From Clostridium scatologenes (GTDB taxonomy: Bacteria > Bacillota > Clostridia > Clostridiales > Clostridiaceae), in the NCBI RefSeq assembly GCF_000968375.1, contig NZ_CP009933.1:1364001-1428000 (forward strand): 64,000 nucleotides of DNA, given 5' to 3'. Position 1 is the first letter of the stretch, and each line of letters opens with the position of its first letter. Positions 17,793 to 25,361 of this stretch are shown piece by piece. A program made the translations under genes and the position numbers. A model generated the notes under the pieces. That model did not search any database. It saw only the letters and a list, made by a program, of their open reading frames with translations, and was not told the DNA's origin.

Positions 17793-19067
17793 ATGGGTCT
17801 TTTTCAAATTTTTCATGGAAAGAATAAAAAGAAAAATGAATATAAAAAAGCTACTTATGAAAAGGGACCTTTTATGATAAAATGCCCCTTCTGTTTTAAG
17901 AAATTTAAAACTGATCAGGTAGTTTTTAGGGCTTCTCATGCAGAAGAAGGAGACCCTGAATATGAAAAGACAGTAGATGAATTATTAAATGAATATAATA
18001 GAAAAACTGGGAAATCACCTTTACCGGAAATAAATTCAGTAATTAAAACTCAGGATATTCCAGAAAAAAGTAAAACAAAAGTGGATGGAGTTCTTATAGA
18101 GATTAAAGATAAATATGATATAAGTACCAATGAAAGGCTTTGTCCTTATTGTCATAATGAGCTTCCTATAACTGCTGGTAGAGGGCCTTCAAAAGTTATT
18201 TCAGTAGTTGGAGCTTCTCAGGTAGGTAAATCTGTTTATATGACTGCACTATTATATGTGCTCGAAAAATATACTTGCGAGAGAATAGATGCATCGCTTA
18301 TTGCAGGAAGTTCTGAATACAATGATGAAATAAGAGAAAATCAAGAAAAAATCTTTGATAACAATATAATGCTGGATCCAACACCTAAACAGCATGTAGA
18401 ACCATTAATAGCAAATATGAAATTTAAAAATGATAAGATTCCTCCTCTTACTCTAATTTTTTACGATGTACCAGGAGAAGGAATGACGGATAAAGGTTAT
18501 ATAGAAAAGCATGGAGATCATATAAAAAATTCGGATGGAATAATATTTCTTGTGGACCCACTTCAAATGAGAGCTTTAAGGAAAAAAATAAGTCTTATGA
18601 ATAAAGAAGTTAAAGGAGATTTCACGGAAAAATATCAAGAACCTAAAGACATAATTGTGTACTTCTTTGAAAACTTTATATCAAAGCAATCTCACGAAAA
18701 GACAAGTATACCTACAGCAGTTGTGGTAACTAAAAGTGATATGCTTAAAAATTTAAGAGATGAAGAATACATAAGTGAAAATAGTAATATTTTTAGAAAC
18801 TATAATCATGAAAAGTTTTTTAATTTAAATGAGTTTGAAAATATAAATGGGGAAGTTATGAAATTTTTAGAAAAAGCTGATGCTCCTTTTAAAGGTGCTA
18901 TGGATGCTTGCTTTAAAACTACAGGATATTTTGCAGTATCTTCTTTAGGGTGTAATCCTCAAAATTTAAAAATAGATGAAAATGTTGGTATAGAGCATAT
19001 AAGGGTAGATGAACCTTTTTTATGGCTGCTTTATGAGATGAATTATTTAGATGGGAGAAGGGATTAA
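17793..19067 (+). CDS. Zinc-ribbon TRAFAC-type GTPase (array copy B)
   Basis: A 424-residue paralogue of the GTPase at 2835-4013. An N-terminal basic stretch (KNKKKNEYKK) is followed by zinc-ribbon pairs CPFC and CPYC separated by about 85 residues. The G1 is GASQVGKS (140-147), G3 DVPGEG (225-230) and G4 TKSD (313-316). The C-terminus HIRVDEPFLWLLYEM matches copy A. The ATG at 17793 is chosen over a GTG at 17769 because AAAGGAG lies at 17777-17783. Its start region follows the beta-sandwich gene by 20 nt, and the GAP1-like gene follows its stop by 2 nt. It probably acts with those two products as a cytosolic switch. Confidence 0.8.
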   Translation: MGLFQIFHGKNKKKNEYKKATYEKGPFMIKCPFCFKKFKTDQVVFRASHAEEGDPEYEKTVDELLNEYNRKTGKSPLPEINSVIKTQDIPEKSKTKVDGVLIEIKDKYDISTNERLCPYCHNELPITAGRGPSKVISVVGASQVGKSVYMTALLYVLEKYTCERIDASLIAGSSEYNDEIRENQEKIFDNNIMLDPTPKQHVEPLIANMKFKNDKIPPLTLIFYDVPGEGMTDKGYIEKHGDHIKNSDGIIFLVDPLQMRALRKKISLMNKEVKGDFTEKYQEPKDIIVYFFENFISKQSHEKTSIPTAVVVTKSDMLKNLRDEEYISENSNIFRNYNHEKFFNLNEFENINGEVMKFLEKADAPFKGAMDACFKTTGYFAVSSLGCNPQNLKIDENVGIEHIRVDEPFLWLLYEMNYLDGRRD

Positions 19068-19069
19068 CT

Positions 19070-20176
19070 ATGATTGAGCAGCACTTTTATACTAGAGATA
19101 GAAGAGGTATATTTAGCAAAACTCCAGGGTATGATACTGTGGCAAAGAGTGGCAACTTGCAGGATGAATTTATAATAAATACGTTACATGACTTATGTTT
19201 TTATGAAGCTCCGGCTAGTCTTGCAGGAGAAGAAGATTTGTCCAAATATCCCAAAGCACTTTTTTGTGTAAATACAGAAGAAGGTAGTATGGTAATTGGT
19301 GAATCTGCTTTTGTAGGAAGGGATTATACAGGAGAAAGAAATAGATATTTTACTCATAATTACATAATTCCAGAAGAAGAAAAAGATGATTATATAAAGA
19401 ATCCAGAAAGAATAATATATTCTGAAGGGTTTATTCATAATTATGATATAAATGAAGGATGTTTTATATCAGAAGTTCAAGAAATTAGGCAAAGTAAGCC
19501 TCTAAATCACACTTGTTCTATAGAAGAAATGTATAGCAAAGCTTCTATAAATGAGGAAATATTTAAGAATATCATTAAAGCTTCTTTCCATGCAGCACAG
19601 TACGGGAAAAAGATTTATGTAGTGCTTGATTGTGAAAATAATTATATTGAATATATTTCCAGGGAAATTTTGAGATATTTGTATAGAGTGCTTCCTTTTC
19701 CAGTGAGAAGAAGAATAGGTTTCATAACTTATATGAAGATACCTAAAAACAAAAATTTTATAAATATTATTTTTTTATGTAAAGGCAGTATAAAGAGGAT
19801 TAATACAGAGTTAAAAGCAGGATATATTTTTGATATTCCTAATAAGGAATTTTATATTGAGGGGATAGATTCATCAAAACATATATTCATTGATTTTGTT
19901 ATGAATAATGTGGAAAATGAAGCTGTTCTAAATGATTTTTTTAATAAAGTGGATAATAATAATCTTGAAGAAGCGTTGAATTTATATAAATATGATGATA
20001 TATTTAGTGGTAATAATAGGAATATTATTACCACTAAAAAAACTGATGAAACTGTTGATAAAAATGGAAAAAGACAGTATAACGATTTTAAAGAAAATGA
20101 TAAGGCGAATGAAAATAAGTTTGCAAAAATTATAAAGTTTTTTATAGATAAAATTAAAAATATGGTCAAAAATTAA
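19070..20176 (+). CDS. GTPase-associated protein with GAP1-N1-type N-terminus
   Basis: A 368-residue protein. It starts QHFYTRDRRGIFSKTPGYDTVAKS (residues 4-27), the form typical of the GAP1-N1 family. It continues with GRDYTGERNRYFTHNYIIP, paralleling GRDYSGRYGNYICHVLIF in the larger protein at 4015-6696. The last ~60 residues are charged and end in a basic helix (FAKIIKFFIDKIKNMVKN) that could be amphipathic and bind membrane. It is much shorter than copy A, lacking the long helical region. It is coupled to the GTPase before it by a 2-nt gap. A regulator or effector of that GTPase is the likely role; biochemical function is unproven. Confidence 0.7.
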   Translation: MIEQHFYTRDRRGIFSKTPGYDTVAKSGNLQDEFIINTLHDLCFYEAPASLAGEEDLSKYPKALFCVNTEEGSMVIGESAFVGRDYTGERNRYFTHNYIIPEEEKDDYIKNPERIIYSEGFIHNYDINEGCFISEVQEIRQSKPLNHTCSIEEMYSKASINEEIFKNIIKASFHAAQYGKKIYVVLDCENNYIEYISREILRYLYRVLPFPVRRRIGFITYMKIPKNKNFINIIFLCKGSIKRINTELKAGYIFDIPNKEFYIEGIDSSKHIFIDFVMNNVENEAVLNDFFNKVDNNNLEEALNLYKYDDIFSGNNRNIITTKKTDETVDKNGKRQYNDFKENDKANENKFAKIIKFFIDKIKNMVKN

Positions 20177-20263
20177 TAAGTGAAATTTTAAGTTTTATAT
20201 TAATAAAAGTTTTACTAAAGCTATATAATATTTGGATTATGAGAAAGTAAGGTGATTTCTTTA

Positions 20264-21091
20264 ATGAGTAAATGCAGAAAATGTGGATATGAACTAAGTA
20301 ATAAGGATAAATTTTGCCCATCTTGTGGTGCAAAGCATAAAATAGAAGAAGATAATATAAATAGAGAGATGGAAGATAATATAATAAAAGATACTGTAAG
20401 AAATGAAAATAATTTAGATGAAAATACTATAGTAGAAAAAGGTGAGTATGTAGAATTCATAGAACATAAAGAAAAAAGAGATTATGACGATAATACTATA
20501 AATATAGAATCTAATACTAATGAATTTGATAGAATGGAGAATGAATCAGAATCTAGAATTGACAATTTAAAATCTAGAGGTATAAAGTTAAAAGCGTTGG
20601 CAGCAGCAATAGTACTTGTATTTTTTGTAGGTTTCGGTATTACTTATATGCATTTAAATAAAGGAAAGAATAATAATTCTAGTGATTCAAATAAGCAAAC
20701 TACATATAATAATGAAAAAACATCAACAAAGCAGAATACAGAAAAAGATAGTAAAACACAAGAAGAAAAAGATGAGAATTCAAACGAATATATACTTTCA
20801 TATAGTAATAAAAGACCTATAAATAAAAATGATTTAAAGGGATTAAGTAAGAAACAACTTCAGTTAGCTAGAAATGAAATATTTGCTAGACATGGATACG
20901 TGTTTGGAGAACCCTTTAAGAGTTATTTTAAATCAAAATCTTGGTACAAAGAAGATAAAAATTTTACTGGTGAAGGAAAGCAGCTTTCAGCATTAGAAAG
21001 ACACAATATTAAAGTTATAATAATCCAAGAGGGTGGTAAAGTAGCACCTGGATATGATTCTGATTATAAGGAGAGTGATTACACCAATTGA
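20264..21091 (+). CDS. Zinc-ribbon, single-pass membrane protein with YARHG domain
   Basis: A 275-residue protein. An N-terminal zinc ribbon (CRKCGYE...FCPSCGAKH) is followed by a charged linker, one transmembrane helix (about residues 104-126, LAAAIVLVFFVGFGITYM), a Ser/Asn/Lys-rich spacer, and a C-terminal YARHG domain (LARNEIFARHGYVFGEPFKSYFKSKSWY). YARHG domains are usually extracellular and possibly bind the cell wall. The ATG at 20264 with AAGGTGAT upstream is preferred over a GTG at 20252. It is 87 nt from the preceding gene, so it may be the last member of the array or a separate unit. Confidence 0.75.
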   Translation: MSKCRKCGYELSNKDKFCPSCGAKHKIEEDNINREMEDNIIKDTVRNENNLDENTIVEKGEYVEFIEHKEKRDYDDNTINIESNTNEFDRMENESESRIDNLKSRGIKLKALAAAIVLVFFVGFGITYMHLNKGKNNNSSDSNKQTTYNNEKTSTKQNTEKDSKTQEEKDENSNEYILSYSNKRPINKNDLKGLSKKQLQLARNEIFARHGYVFGEPFKSYFKSKSWYKEDKNFTGEGKQLSALERHNIKVIIIQEGGKVAPGYDSDYKESDYTN

Positions 21092-21117
21092 TTTTAGCAT
21101 GTAAGGAGTAAAATTAA

Positions 21118-21435
21118 ATGGATACTGAACTAACTATTGAAAGTAAAGCTTTGAAATATGTTAAAAATAAAGACTTATGTTTCGTAATAAAACTTATAAG
21201 TAGATCCATAGAATGTGAATGAAATGGTACTAGGACTCAGGCTAGGAGTCTAAGCATAAAAATTTACTACGAAGATGAAATTGAAAAAGAAAATTATTAT
21301 ATTTTTGAATTTGAAGATGTTAAGGTATTTGTATCTAAAGAACTTAAAGTAAAAGGAAATATATATATTTACAGGAAATTAAAATTACCTTTCATGCAGC
21401 CAATATTTGCAGTAAAAGGTGTGGATTTGTACTAA
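21118..21435 (+). CDS. Probable HesB-like selenoprotein read through an in-frame TGA
   Basis: ATG at 21118 has AAGGAG nine bases upstream. The frame is open for 34 codons, meets TGA at 21220-21222, and then stays open for 70 codons to TAA at 21433. The residues around it read C33-E34-U35-N-G. The protein lines up with the HesB-like protein at 26878-27147: LTIESKALKYVKN against VTIDEKTVEIIKN, SIEC against GIAC, and VKVFVSK against IKIVADK. So both sides of the TGA belong to one fold. A hairpin right after the TGA looks like a bacterial SECIS. Selenocysteine at position 35 is therefore more likely than a nonsense mutation. Expected size is 105 residues; role unknown, perhaps redox or metal binding. 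Confidence 0.65.
21233..21251 (+). promoter_or_regulatory. SECIS-like hairpin downstream of in-frame TGA
   Basis: GGACTC (21233-21238) pairs with GAGTCT (21246-21251), leaving a 7-nt loop AGGCTAG. The stem may extend by C-G and U-A pairs below one mismatch. The loop begins 17 nt after the TGA and has G in its second position. These match the described bacterial SECIS rule: a short stem about 16-37 nt from the UGA, with a G in the first two loop bases. The loop is also similar to AGGUCU of E. coli fdhF. Confidence 0.6.
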
Positions 21436-21580
21436 ATATCAAATTTTAAATATAGTTATTGCATATATTGTCATTATATGAGATTATATATTTAAACTAC
21501 TTACTTTAACTTACAATATAAAAGAGCTAAAGTTGTTTTGTAATTTTCAATAATACTAAAATGGAGAGAGGGATAAAATT

Positions 21581-22492
21581 ATGAACACAAATATATTATT
21601 AGAAAGTGGTACTGGAGAAGTTGAAATACTGGAATTTGTAGTAAATAATAAACATTATGCAATCAATGTTATAAAAGTTAAAGAAGTATTAGAAGTAGAT
21701 AATTTAACTAAATTACCACAATCGCATCCTGCAATAGGTGGGCTTATATTATGTAGAGATGAAATAATAACATTAATAAATTTAAAATACATATTGGAAA
21801 AACAAAGTGAAATAGATGAAAAATCTAAGGTTATAATATCTGAATTTAATAAAGTTAAAGTAGGTTTTAACATAGATGATATTTTAGGAGTTCATCGTAT
21901 TAGATGGGAACAAATAATGAAACCAGATGATATATCTGCAAATTCATTAGTAATAGGAAATATTGTGTTAGATAACAAGATAATATTGCTGCTTGATTTT
22001 GAAAAGATAGTTACAGACATTAATCCAAGTACAGGTATAAGTGAAGATAAAATTGTGAAAGTAGATTATAAAGATAGATCAAATGTTAAAATAGTGCTAG
22101 CAGATGATTCAGCTTTAATAAGAAAACTATTGAAGGATACGCTTACAAAGGCCGGATTTAAGAATTTATTAATGTTTGATGATGGTAAACAAGCTTTAGA
22201 CTATTTAGCAAATTTAGTAGAGGAAAAGAAAGATAAATTTATAGATGATGTTCAAATGTTAATTACAGATATTGAAATGCCTCAGATGGATGGACATACC
22301 CTTACAAGAAAAATTAAAGAACATCCTATTTTGAAAAAATTGCCAGTTGTAATATTCTCATCATTAATAACAGGTGATTTAAAGCATAAAGGAATTTCCG
22401 TAGGTGCTGATGCTCAGTTAAGTAAACCAGAAGTAGGAGAGTTAGTAAATGTCATAGATGATTTTACAGAGCGTATAAAAGCAAATAAGTAA
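21581..22492 (+). CDS. cheV: CheV chemotaxis coupling protein (CheW-receiver)
   Basis: A 303-residue protein. Residues about 15-155 form a CheW-like coupling domain (ILEFVVNNKHYAINVIKVKEVLE). Residues about 172-300 form a response-regulator receiver with acidic DD in VLADDSA, phospho-acceptor D230 (ITDIEMPQMDG) and K282 (SKP). CheV couples chemoreceptors to the kinase CheA and is tuned by phosphorylation. GGAGAGAG precedes the ATG. The 145-nt gap before it has no clear terminator for the preceding gene. A chemoreceptor occurs at 37442-39466, but no cheA/cheY is in this window. Confidence 0.92.
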   Translation: MNTNILLESGTGEVEILEFVVNNKHYAINVIKVKEVLEVDNLTKLPQSHPAIGGLILCRDEIITLINLKYILEKQSEIDEKSKVIISEFNKVKVGFNIDDILGVHRIRWEQIMKPDDISANSLVIGNIVLDNKIILLLDFEKIVTDINPSTGISEDKIVKVDYKDRSNVKIVLADDSALIRKLLKDTLTKAGFKNLLMFDDGKQALDYLANLVEEKKDKFIDDVQMLITDIEMPQMDGHTLTRKIKEHPILKKLPVVIFSSLITGDLKHKGISVGADAQLSKPEVGELVNVIDDFTERIKANK

Positions 22493-22517
22493 AAATTTAA
22501 TTATTATAGAATGGTAT

Positions 22518-22598
22518 AACTAACAAGCATAGGGGATTATGAATATGCTAAAATTATTTTTAAGCATAGTTATGAAAAAGACCAGATGATTGTTAGTT
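22518..22598 (+). other. Possible three-way-junction RNA structure after cheV
   Basis: AACTAACAA (22518-22526) is exactly complementary to TTGTTAGTT (22590-22598). Between them, AGCATA (22526-22531) pairs with TATGCT (22544-22549), and CATA-GT-TATG (22565-22574) is flanked by T-rich and A-rich arms. This gives a closing stem with two inner hairpins, followed 30 nt later by a terminator. I do not recognise a named riboswitch class. The rest of 22493-22849 shows no gene. Confidence 0.3.
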
Positions 22599-22630
22599 TA
22601 ATTTTGGGACATATTATAATATATATATTT

Positions 22631-22675
22631 AATATCCTCATAAGTAAGAAGTATCTTACCCATGAGGATATTTTT
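22631..22675 (+). terminator. Rho-independent terminator between cheV and the MutS-like gene
   Basis: AATATCCTCAT is complementary to ATGAGGATATT, with a further inner pairing GTAAGA/TCTTAC, and the stem runs into TTTTT at 22671-22675. It ends the cheV transcript or the structured RNA before it. Confidence 0.8.
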
Positions 22676-22849
22676 AAGGCATCTGAAAGAAAAGAATTAG
22701 TTTAGATATATAGATATTTTACATTAGTTGGGAAGAGACAGGTTTAGTATATAGTGAGTATCTAAGGATTCTGCTGATGCTGTATGAAACAAAATAGAAT
22801 AGTAGATGGATTTATTATTTTTGAAGATATCTAAGAAGGAGGAGAAGTA

Positions 22850-24532
22850 ATGGCAACAATTGTAGGATATATCTTAGTAGTTTTGGTTATAGGAACTATA
22901 ATTACATTAGGATCAAATTTCAAAGAGAATAGGGAAATTAGATATAGAATAGAAGATGAATGGGGAAAGGATGTAGAAAGAAAATATAGTGAAGATGACT
23001 TTAAAACTGTTTCTGAATATTTTAATAATAAAAAAGAGGATGAAAAAGATAGGTTTTTTATAGATGAAATTACATGGAATGATTTGAATATGGACAGCAT
23101 ATTTAAAAAAATAAATTCTACCGAAAGTAGTCCTGGGGAACAGTACTTATATAATATGTTGAGAGAACCTTCTTATGATGAAAAAGAACTTAAATTGAGA
23201 GATAGATTAATTAAGTTTTTTCAAAGTAATGAAAATGAAAGAAAGAACATACAATATTTGCTTGCTAAATTAGGTAAGAAAAGGAATTGTTTTATATCAG
23301 ATTACTTTTATGACAAAGATAAAAAAAGAAATTCATCTTTACTTTATTATAGAATTTTAGCTGCTGTGCCTATTATATCATTGGTTATTACATTCATAAA
23401 TGTTCATGTTGGTTTTGCCATAATGCTTGCAGCTGTGGCTATAAACATGTTTATATATTATAGTGAAGAGAAGAAAATTAAGTATAAATTAGAAGCTTTT
23501 AAGTATATAGTGAAGATAGTTAAGTATGCACAATTGATTTCAAAAGAAGAAATAGAAGAATTAAAAGACTATAATGAAAAGTTAAATGAAGCCCTTAAAT
23601 CAATGAAATCTATCAGAAAAGCATCATTTAATTCAAGCAATAATGCCACAGATATGGGATTAGTAATGGAATATATAAGCATAATGTTTCTTACAGATTT
23701 AATTAATTATGAAAAAGTATCCAATAAACTTGTAGAAAGAAGTAGAGAATTTAAAATTATATTTGAAGTTATAGGTATTATAGATAGTTGTATATCTATT
23801 GCTGCTTATAGAGAGAGAATTGGAGAATATGTTACTCCTGAGTTAATTAAGTGTGGTAAAAAGACAGAACACATTAACATCTTTAAAGATATCAGTCATC
23901 CTCTTATAGAGAATACAGTAGTTAATTCTATAGAAATGTCAGACTCAATTTTAATTACAGGATCTAACGCTTCAGGAAAATCAACTTTTTTGAAGACTTT
24001 AGCTATAAATATTATTTTTGCACAAACCATATATACATGTCTTGCAAAGGAATTTAAATGCTGTTATTTTAGAATATATACTTCCATGGCATTAAAGGAT
24101 AACATATTTAATAATGAAAGTTATTATATTGCAGAAACTAAGTCATTAAAGAGAATTATTGATAGTTTAAATGAAGATATACCAACAATATGCTTTGTAG
24201 ATGAAATTTTAAGAGGAACCAATACTGTAGAGAGGATATCGGCTTCTTCACAGGTTTTAAAATATTTAACTTTAAATAATTGTGTATGTGTTGCTGCAAC
24301 TCATGATGTAGAACTTACTCACATACTTGAAAGATATTTTTCTAATTATCATTTTCAAGAAAATATTGCAGATAACGAAATAACTTTTGATTATAAAATA
24401 CATGAAGGAAGATCAACTACTCAAAATGCTATAAAGCTTTTGGGAATTTTAGGTTACACCGATGATATTGTTGAAAAAGCACAACAAAAAGCAAATGTAT
24501 TTTTAAAAGATGGTGTTTGGGAAGCAGAATAA
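22850..24532 (+). CDS. Membrane-associated MutS-family ATPase
   Basis: A 560-residue protein. It carries a MutS-type ATPase domain at the C-terminus: Walker A GSNASGKST (371-379), a YYIAETKSLKRI region, Walker B ICFVDEILRGTN and the ATHD motif. The N-terminal mismatch-recognition domain of MutS is missing. Instead there is a membrane helix at about 3-20 and two more near 165-205 (ILAAVPIISLVITFINVHVGFAIMLAAVAINMFIYY). It is therefore not classical mismatch repair but the shorter MutS-like group with membrane segments, whose function is unknown. It stands alone, with a terminator overlapping its stop codon. AAGGAGGAG precedes the ATG. Confidence 0.8.
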   Translation: MATIVGYILVVLVIGTIITLGSNFKENREIRYRIEDEWGKDVERKYSEDDFKTVSEYFNNKKEDEKDRFFIDEITWNDLNMDSIFKKINSTESSPGEQYLYNMLREPSYDEKELKLRDRLIKFFQSNENERKNIQYLLAKLGKKRNCFISDYFYDKDKKRNSSLLYYRILAAVPIISLVITFINVHVGFAIMLAAVAINMFIYYSEEKKIKYKLEAFKYIVKIVKYAQLISKEEIEELKDYNEKLNEALKSMKSIRKASFNSSNNATDMGLVMEYISIMFLTDLINYEKVSNKLVERSREFKIIFEVIGIIDSCISIAAYRERIGEYVTPELIKCGKKTEHINIFKDISHPLIENTVVNSIEMSDSILITGSNASGKSTFLKTLAINIIFAQTIYTCLAKEFKCCYFRIYTSMALKDNIFNNESYYIAETKSLKRIIDSLNEDIPTICFVDEILRGTNTVERISASSQVLKYLTLNNCVCVAATHDVELTHILERYFSNYHFQENIADNEITFDYKIHEGRSTTQNAIKLLGILGYTDDIVEKAQQKANVFLKDGVWEAE

Positions 24533-24547
24533 ATTTCTGCTTTTTTT
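24522..24547 (+). terminator. Terminator overlapping the end of the MutS-like gene
   Basis: AAGCAGAA (24522-24529) pairs with TTCTGCTT (24535-24542) around a 5-nt loop and is followed by a run of T. The stem includes the last codons of the gene. Confidence 0.8.
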
Positions 24548-24569
24548 AATGGAAGTTTATATGATTTTT

Positions 24570-24617
24570 GCTTAAAATATTCACTTTAAATATTTAAGGA
24601 TATTTTAAGCTTTGTTT
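24570..24617 (+). terminator. Second hairpin downstream of the MutS-like gene
   Basis: A 13-nt arm at 24570-24582 pairs with 24598-24610 (GCTTAAAATATTC with GGATATTTTAAGC, one G-T pair) and is followed by TTTGTTT. It could be a back-up terminator. The rest of the gap to 24884 holds only the promoter of the next operon and a small GAGTAT/ATACTC hairpin at 24788-24804. Confidence 0.45.
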
Positions 24618-24721
24618 AATGTTTAAGAAATAATAGTTATATAAAATTTAAACATAACAAACAAGAATCATAATATAAAATTTGATAAAGAGAAGACAAA
24701 AAAATCCTTATAATAGTTTAA

Positions 24722-24773
24722 ATTATAAAGAGTTTATTAAGTTTGTTTAAAGTACTATAAAATAATATATAAT
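24722..24773 (+). promoter_or_regulatory. Regulon operator (copy D) and -10 box before PH-domain operon
   Basis: The direct repeat TTATAAAG-N3-TTATTAAG occupies 24723-24741 inside a 22-bp block (24722-24743) that differs only at the spacer (two bases) from three identical blocks at 47532, 54208 and 58231. TATAAT at 24768-24773 follows after 24 bp. The spacing and the 11-bp repeat period fit activation by an OmpR-family regulator. Confidence 0.7.
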
Positions 24774-24884
24774 AAAAAATAGATGAAGAGTATCAAGAAT
24801 ACTCAAATGAATATGCTGCTAGATACTGAATTACATTATGATATTTAGTGCATAAATTATATTTACTAATTCAAGGAGGAAAGC

Positions 24885-25361
24885 ATGGAACAAGAACACA
24901 AAATTTCAAAGGATGCTGTTAAAGTTTTTAGAATTAAAGAATTTATTGGAGTGGTTATAATATTTTTAGTATTTGTAGCATTTTTTAAATTTGCACCCAA
25001 TTTTAAATTTAAGAATATTGTATCAGGTATTTTTGTTGCAATTATAGTATTGAATTTTGTAAGTGCACTAATTTTTCCAAAGATAGAGTATAAAAATTGG
25101 TCATATTACATGGAAAAGGACAAGGTAATACTTAGATATGGAGTATTCGTAATAAAGACTGTAGTAATTCCTATAAAAAGAATACAATATGTGGATACAT
25201 CTACAGGACCAATACTTTCATATTTTCAACTTACAAATTTAGCTATATACACTGCAGGAGGTAGATATGAAATTCCAGCTTTAATAGACGATATAGCAAA
25301 AGAACTTCAAAATGCTATAACTAGTTCTGTAGTAAGGAGTTTAGATGAAGATGAAATATAA
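24885..25361 (+). CDS. PH-domain membrane protein (YdbS-like)
   Basis: A 158-residue protein. Two membrane helices (about 20-40 and 43-65) are followed by a bacterial PH-like domain (bPH2) with IPIKRIQYVDTSTGPILSYFQLTNLAIYTAGG. This is the pattern of Bacillus YdbS, which works with YdbT. The gene has AAGGAGGAA upstream and overlaps the start of the next gene by 17 bp, so the two are made together. YdbS/YdbT of Bacillus have been linked to resistance against envelope-active agents; that role here is an inference supported by the shared operator with an ABC exporter and a two-component pair. Confidence 0.85.
   Translation: MEQEHKISKDAVKVFRIKEFIGVVIIFLVFVAFFKFAPNFKFKNIVSGIFVAIIVLNFVSALIFPKIEYKNWSYYMEKDKVILRYGVFVIKTVVIPIKRIQYVDTSTGPILSYFQLTNLAIYTAGGRYEIPALIDDIAKELQNAITSSVVRSLDEDEI

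Noticed and set aside
21118..21435. Reading the TGA as a simple nonsense mutation (pseudogene)
   Set aside because: The frame is otherwise intact, a SECIS-like hairpin follows at the right distance, and the TGA falls in the conserved Cys loop. The pseudogene reading is kept only as an alternative.
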